Origin: Palsa-504 sp963739135 | Lineage (GTDB): Bacteria; Actinomycetota; Actinomycetes; Streptosporangiales; Streptosporangiaceae | Assembly (NCBI GenBank): GCA_963739135.1 | Contig: CAVTZG010000007.1 | Coordinates: 248,001 to 312,000 of the forward strand | Direction of reading: 5' to 3' | DNA: 64,000 nt | Part shown: positions 62,484-64,000 of the stretch, piece after piece | How the letters are laid out: each line of letters starts with the position of its first letter | Position numbering within the stretch: the first letter of the stretch is position 1 | Notes under the pieces: generated by a model | Database searches by the model: none | What the model was told of the DNA's origin: nothing | What the model saw: the letters and a program-made list of their open reading frames with translations, nothing else | Position numbers and translations under genes: made by a program

Positions 62484-62753
62484 ATGAAGCACACGGACGC
62501 CGAAATCGAAGACGCCGCGCGCCGCTTCAAGCAGCTAACAGACAACCTCGACCCGGCCAGCGTGGCGGCGGAAGACCTGTCAGACCTGCGGGCGGTCGCC
62601 GAGGCCGCCGAGCAGGTCCGCCGCGACGAGGCCCTGGTAACCGAGCGGGTCGCGGCGGCGCGGGCCCGCGGGCGGAGCTGGAACAGGATCGCTGTTGCGC
62701 TCGGCGTATCCCGGCAGGCCGCCCGCCACCGGTTCGCCGACAAGGTCGGCTGA
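62484..62753 (+). CDS. HTH protein, putative antitoxin partner
   Basis: The 89-aa protein is acidic in its first half (D-A-E-I-E-D-A-A-R-R-F, V-A-A-E-D-L-S-D-L-R-A-V) and ends in a helix-turn-helix R-A-R-G-R-S-W-N-R-I-A-V-A-L-G-V-S-R-Q-A-A-R-H-R-F. ATG 62484 follows a GTGATCTC context with weak ribosome site, 4 nt after the toxin-like gene. It would neutralise the partner and bind the CAACAATTGTTG operator as repressor. Confidence 0.65.
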   Translation: MKHTDAEIEDAARRFKQLTDNLDPASVAAEDLSDLRAVAEAAEQVRRDEALVTERVAAARARGRSWNRIAVALGVSRQAARHRFADKVG

Positions 62754-62858
62754 CCCGATTCCCGATCGAGCGACGAAGCCACCCGCAATCCGCCCTGCTG
62801 AAGGCGCGCGACGATAGCCGCTTGCTGCTGCGTCCGGAGTCGCGGCATCAGGCGGCTG

Positions 62859-63158
62859 CCACCGAAGCCGGGGCGGAACCAACTTGGCATCCCCGCCCGA
62901 GCGAGCCGGCTGGCCGCATGGCGCGAGCTCGTCCGCGAAGCACCACCCGCAGTCCTCGCCGACGCGCTGGGCGTCTCGTCGGGCACAGCTATGCGCCACG
63001 CGTTCTTCGGCGGCGCCGACTGGTCCGCCTACGCCTCTCGCCGACGTGCTCCCACCTCGAGCATTGGCGGTCATGGGTATCTGCCCGCTGGCGGCCACCA
63101 GCGCCAGAGCCCGAAATACGGCTTTATGTCGCCGGAATGTCAGCGCTATCTGTCGTAG
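62859..63158 (+). pseudogene. Integrase/recombinase C-terminal remnant
   Basis: A frame without a start codon reads L-G-I-P-A-R-A-S-R-L-A-A-W-R-E-L-V-R-E-A-P-P-A-V-L-A-D-A-L-G-V and T-A-M-R-H-A-F-F-G-G-A-D-W-S-A-Y-A, the tail that follows the catalytic domain in many actinobacterial tyrosine recombinase-like proteins. The catalytic part is missing. It suggests that a site-specific recombinase once lay beside the right repeat. Confidence 0.5.
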
Positions 63159-63951
63159 GGTCGGAGTGTTCCGGTGACGGGAGACTCGTGGGCGGTTCCG
63201 GCGGTTTCCCTGCTGATGGCCCGGAGGCCGCCGTGGCGATATCAGTGCGGGATTTACCGCCGGCGGTCCGGTTGGGTGACTGGGCGGTGCGGTGGGCCGT
63301 TTCGAGGCCGTCGAGGATCAGGTCGAGGCCGAACTCGTACTCGTGGCCATAGTCGTAGCCGGGCTGCAGCACGTGCCCGAAGGTGAACTCGGCGAGGTGG
63401 GGGTACTGGCCGGCGGGGAAGCGCGCGAGCATGACCTGGGCGAGCGCCGCGCTCTCCTGCGGGGTGTCGAACGGCAGCCCCCGCTCCTGCAGCGTGAACC
63501 CGTAGATGTAGCTGTCCAGGGCCGAGTAGGCGTGCGCGGCCAGTTCGAGGGAGAAGCCGGCCTCGCGGAGGCACCCCAGGACGGCGTCGTGGTGCCGCAG
63601 CGTCGCCGGGCCGGGGGAGGTCCGTGATTCCATCAGGCCGACCGCCCACCGGTGCCGCGCCAGGACGGCCCGGACCGAGATCGCCCGCTGGCGCATGGCC
63701 CTCTTCCAGCCTCCGGCCGGGGACGGCAGCTCGATCTCGCTGAACACCAGGTCGATCATGCCGTCGAGGAGGTCTTCCTTGCTGGCGACGTGGTTGTACA
63801 GCGACATCGCCTCGACCCCGACCGCGTGGGCGAGCTTGCGCATCGACAGCGTCTCGATGCCGTTCTGGTCGGCGAAGGCGGCCGCGGCGCGCAGGACCCG
63901 GTCGCGGCTCAGGGGGATGCGGGGCGCTGGTGCGGCATCGGGCGCGGGCAC
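63124..63951 (-). CDS. TetR-family regulator with TetR_C-type ligand domain
   Basis: 275 residues: the N-terminal HTH (R-D-R-V-L-R-A-A-A-A-F-A-D-Q-N-G-I-E-T-L-S-M-R-K-L-A-H-A-V-G-V-E-A-M-S-L-Y-N-H-V) and a ligand domain (L-E-L-A-A-H-A-Y-S-A-L-D-S-Y-I-Y-G-F) like TetR class C-terminal domains. The tail after residue 225 is proline/serine-rich and probably disordered. The start at 63951 fits, but the gene lies close to the window edge and a slightly longer form cannot be excluded. Targets lie outside the window. Confidence 0.9.
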   Translation of the reverse strand: MPAPDAAPAPRIPLSRDRVLRAAAAFADQNGIETLSMRKLAHAVGVEAMSLYNHVASKEDLLDGMIDLVFSEIELPSPAGGWKRAMRQRAISVRAVLARHRWAVGLMESRTSPGPATLRHHDAVLGCLREAGFSLELAAHAYSALDSYIYGFTLQERGLPFDTPQESAALAQVMLARFPAGQYPHLAEFTFGHVLQPGYDYGHEYEFGLDLILDGLETAHRTAQSPNRTAGGKSRTDIATAASGPSAGKPPEPPTSLPSPEHSDPTTDSADIPAT

Positions 63952-64000
63952 TGCGGGCTCCTGTTCTGCGCCGCGCCGGCGGCGCCGCGGTGAGACAGCT

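Overview
The window is GC-rich DNA with GC3-rich codon use, GTG starts, 1-4 nt gene overlaps and many actinobacterial families (PadR, NarL-type two-component systems, YbdK-type ligases, SigJ-like sigma factors). It most resembles a large-genome soil actinomycete of the Streptosporangiales type; the genus cannot be settled from the sequence alone. It is accessory DNA: at least nine IS or transposon units, two group II introns and many broken genes.

Layout. 1-7.8 kb: a cut esterase gene, an ISKra4-like element with a 9-bp target duplication, a truncated VOC gene, and a leftward ABC-exporter/two-component operon whose ATPase is frameshifted. 7.8-10.4 kb: Tn3 remnants (tnpA tail, resolvase) around a decaying padR operon with a clean palindromic operator. 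10.4-14.9 kb: a broken zinc-motif gene, a 540-aa conserved protein of unknown function with a four-stem RNA leader that buries its ribosome binding site, and a polytopic membrane protein. 15-21 kb: IS and gene debris, then an integrase-type IS holding a group II intron whose maturase gene itself holds a second, ORF-less group II intron. 21-25.7 kb: a kinase/phospho-lyase fusion, an SDR and an intact YbdK-type ligase (its truncated twin lies at 15.9-16.5 kb).

26.0-61.6 kb is bracketed by two ~565-bp direct repeats, each ending in the 3' half of a tRNA. Inside are a Fic protein, an IS256-like transposase gene split by a Tn554-like tripartite recombinase transposon, a truncated DinB gene, a GDSL hydrolase, two copies of a sigma factor/quinone oxidoreductase/EthD-like cluster (copy 1 broken by two IS stacked on one CTAG site, copy 2 by an ISAzo13-like IS between sigma gene and oxidoreductase), an IS66, an alanine-dehydrogenase-like enzyme, a decayed phosphatase, an IS701, and a four-gene module: SIR2-like, CHAT protease, transglutaminase-like protein and a convergent LCAT-like lipase. 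This module looks like a conflict or phage-defence system. After the right repeat come a BrnT-like toxin/HTH antitoxin pair, an integrase remnant and a TetR regulator.

The most unusual items are the nested group II introns, the structured leader of the 540-aa protein, the SIR2-CHAT-transglutaminase-lipase module, the repeat-bounded island, and a 55-bp double-palindrome insert in the ISKra4 transposase. Several genes differ from an open frame by one base in short homopolymers; some of these could be assembly errors rather than real decay.
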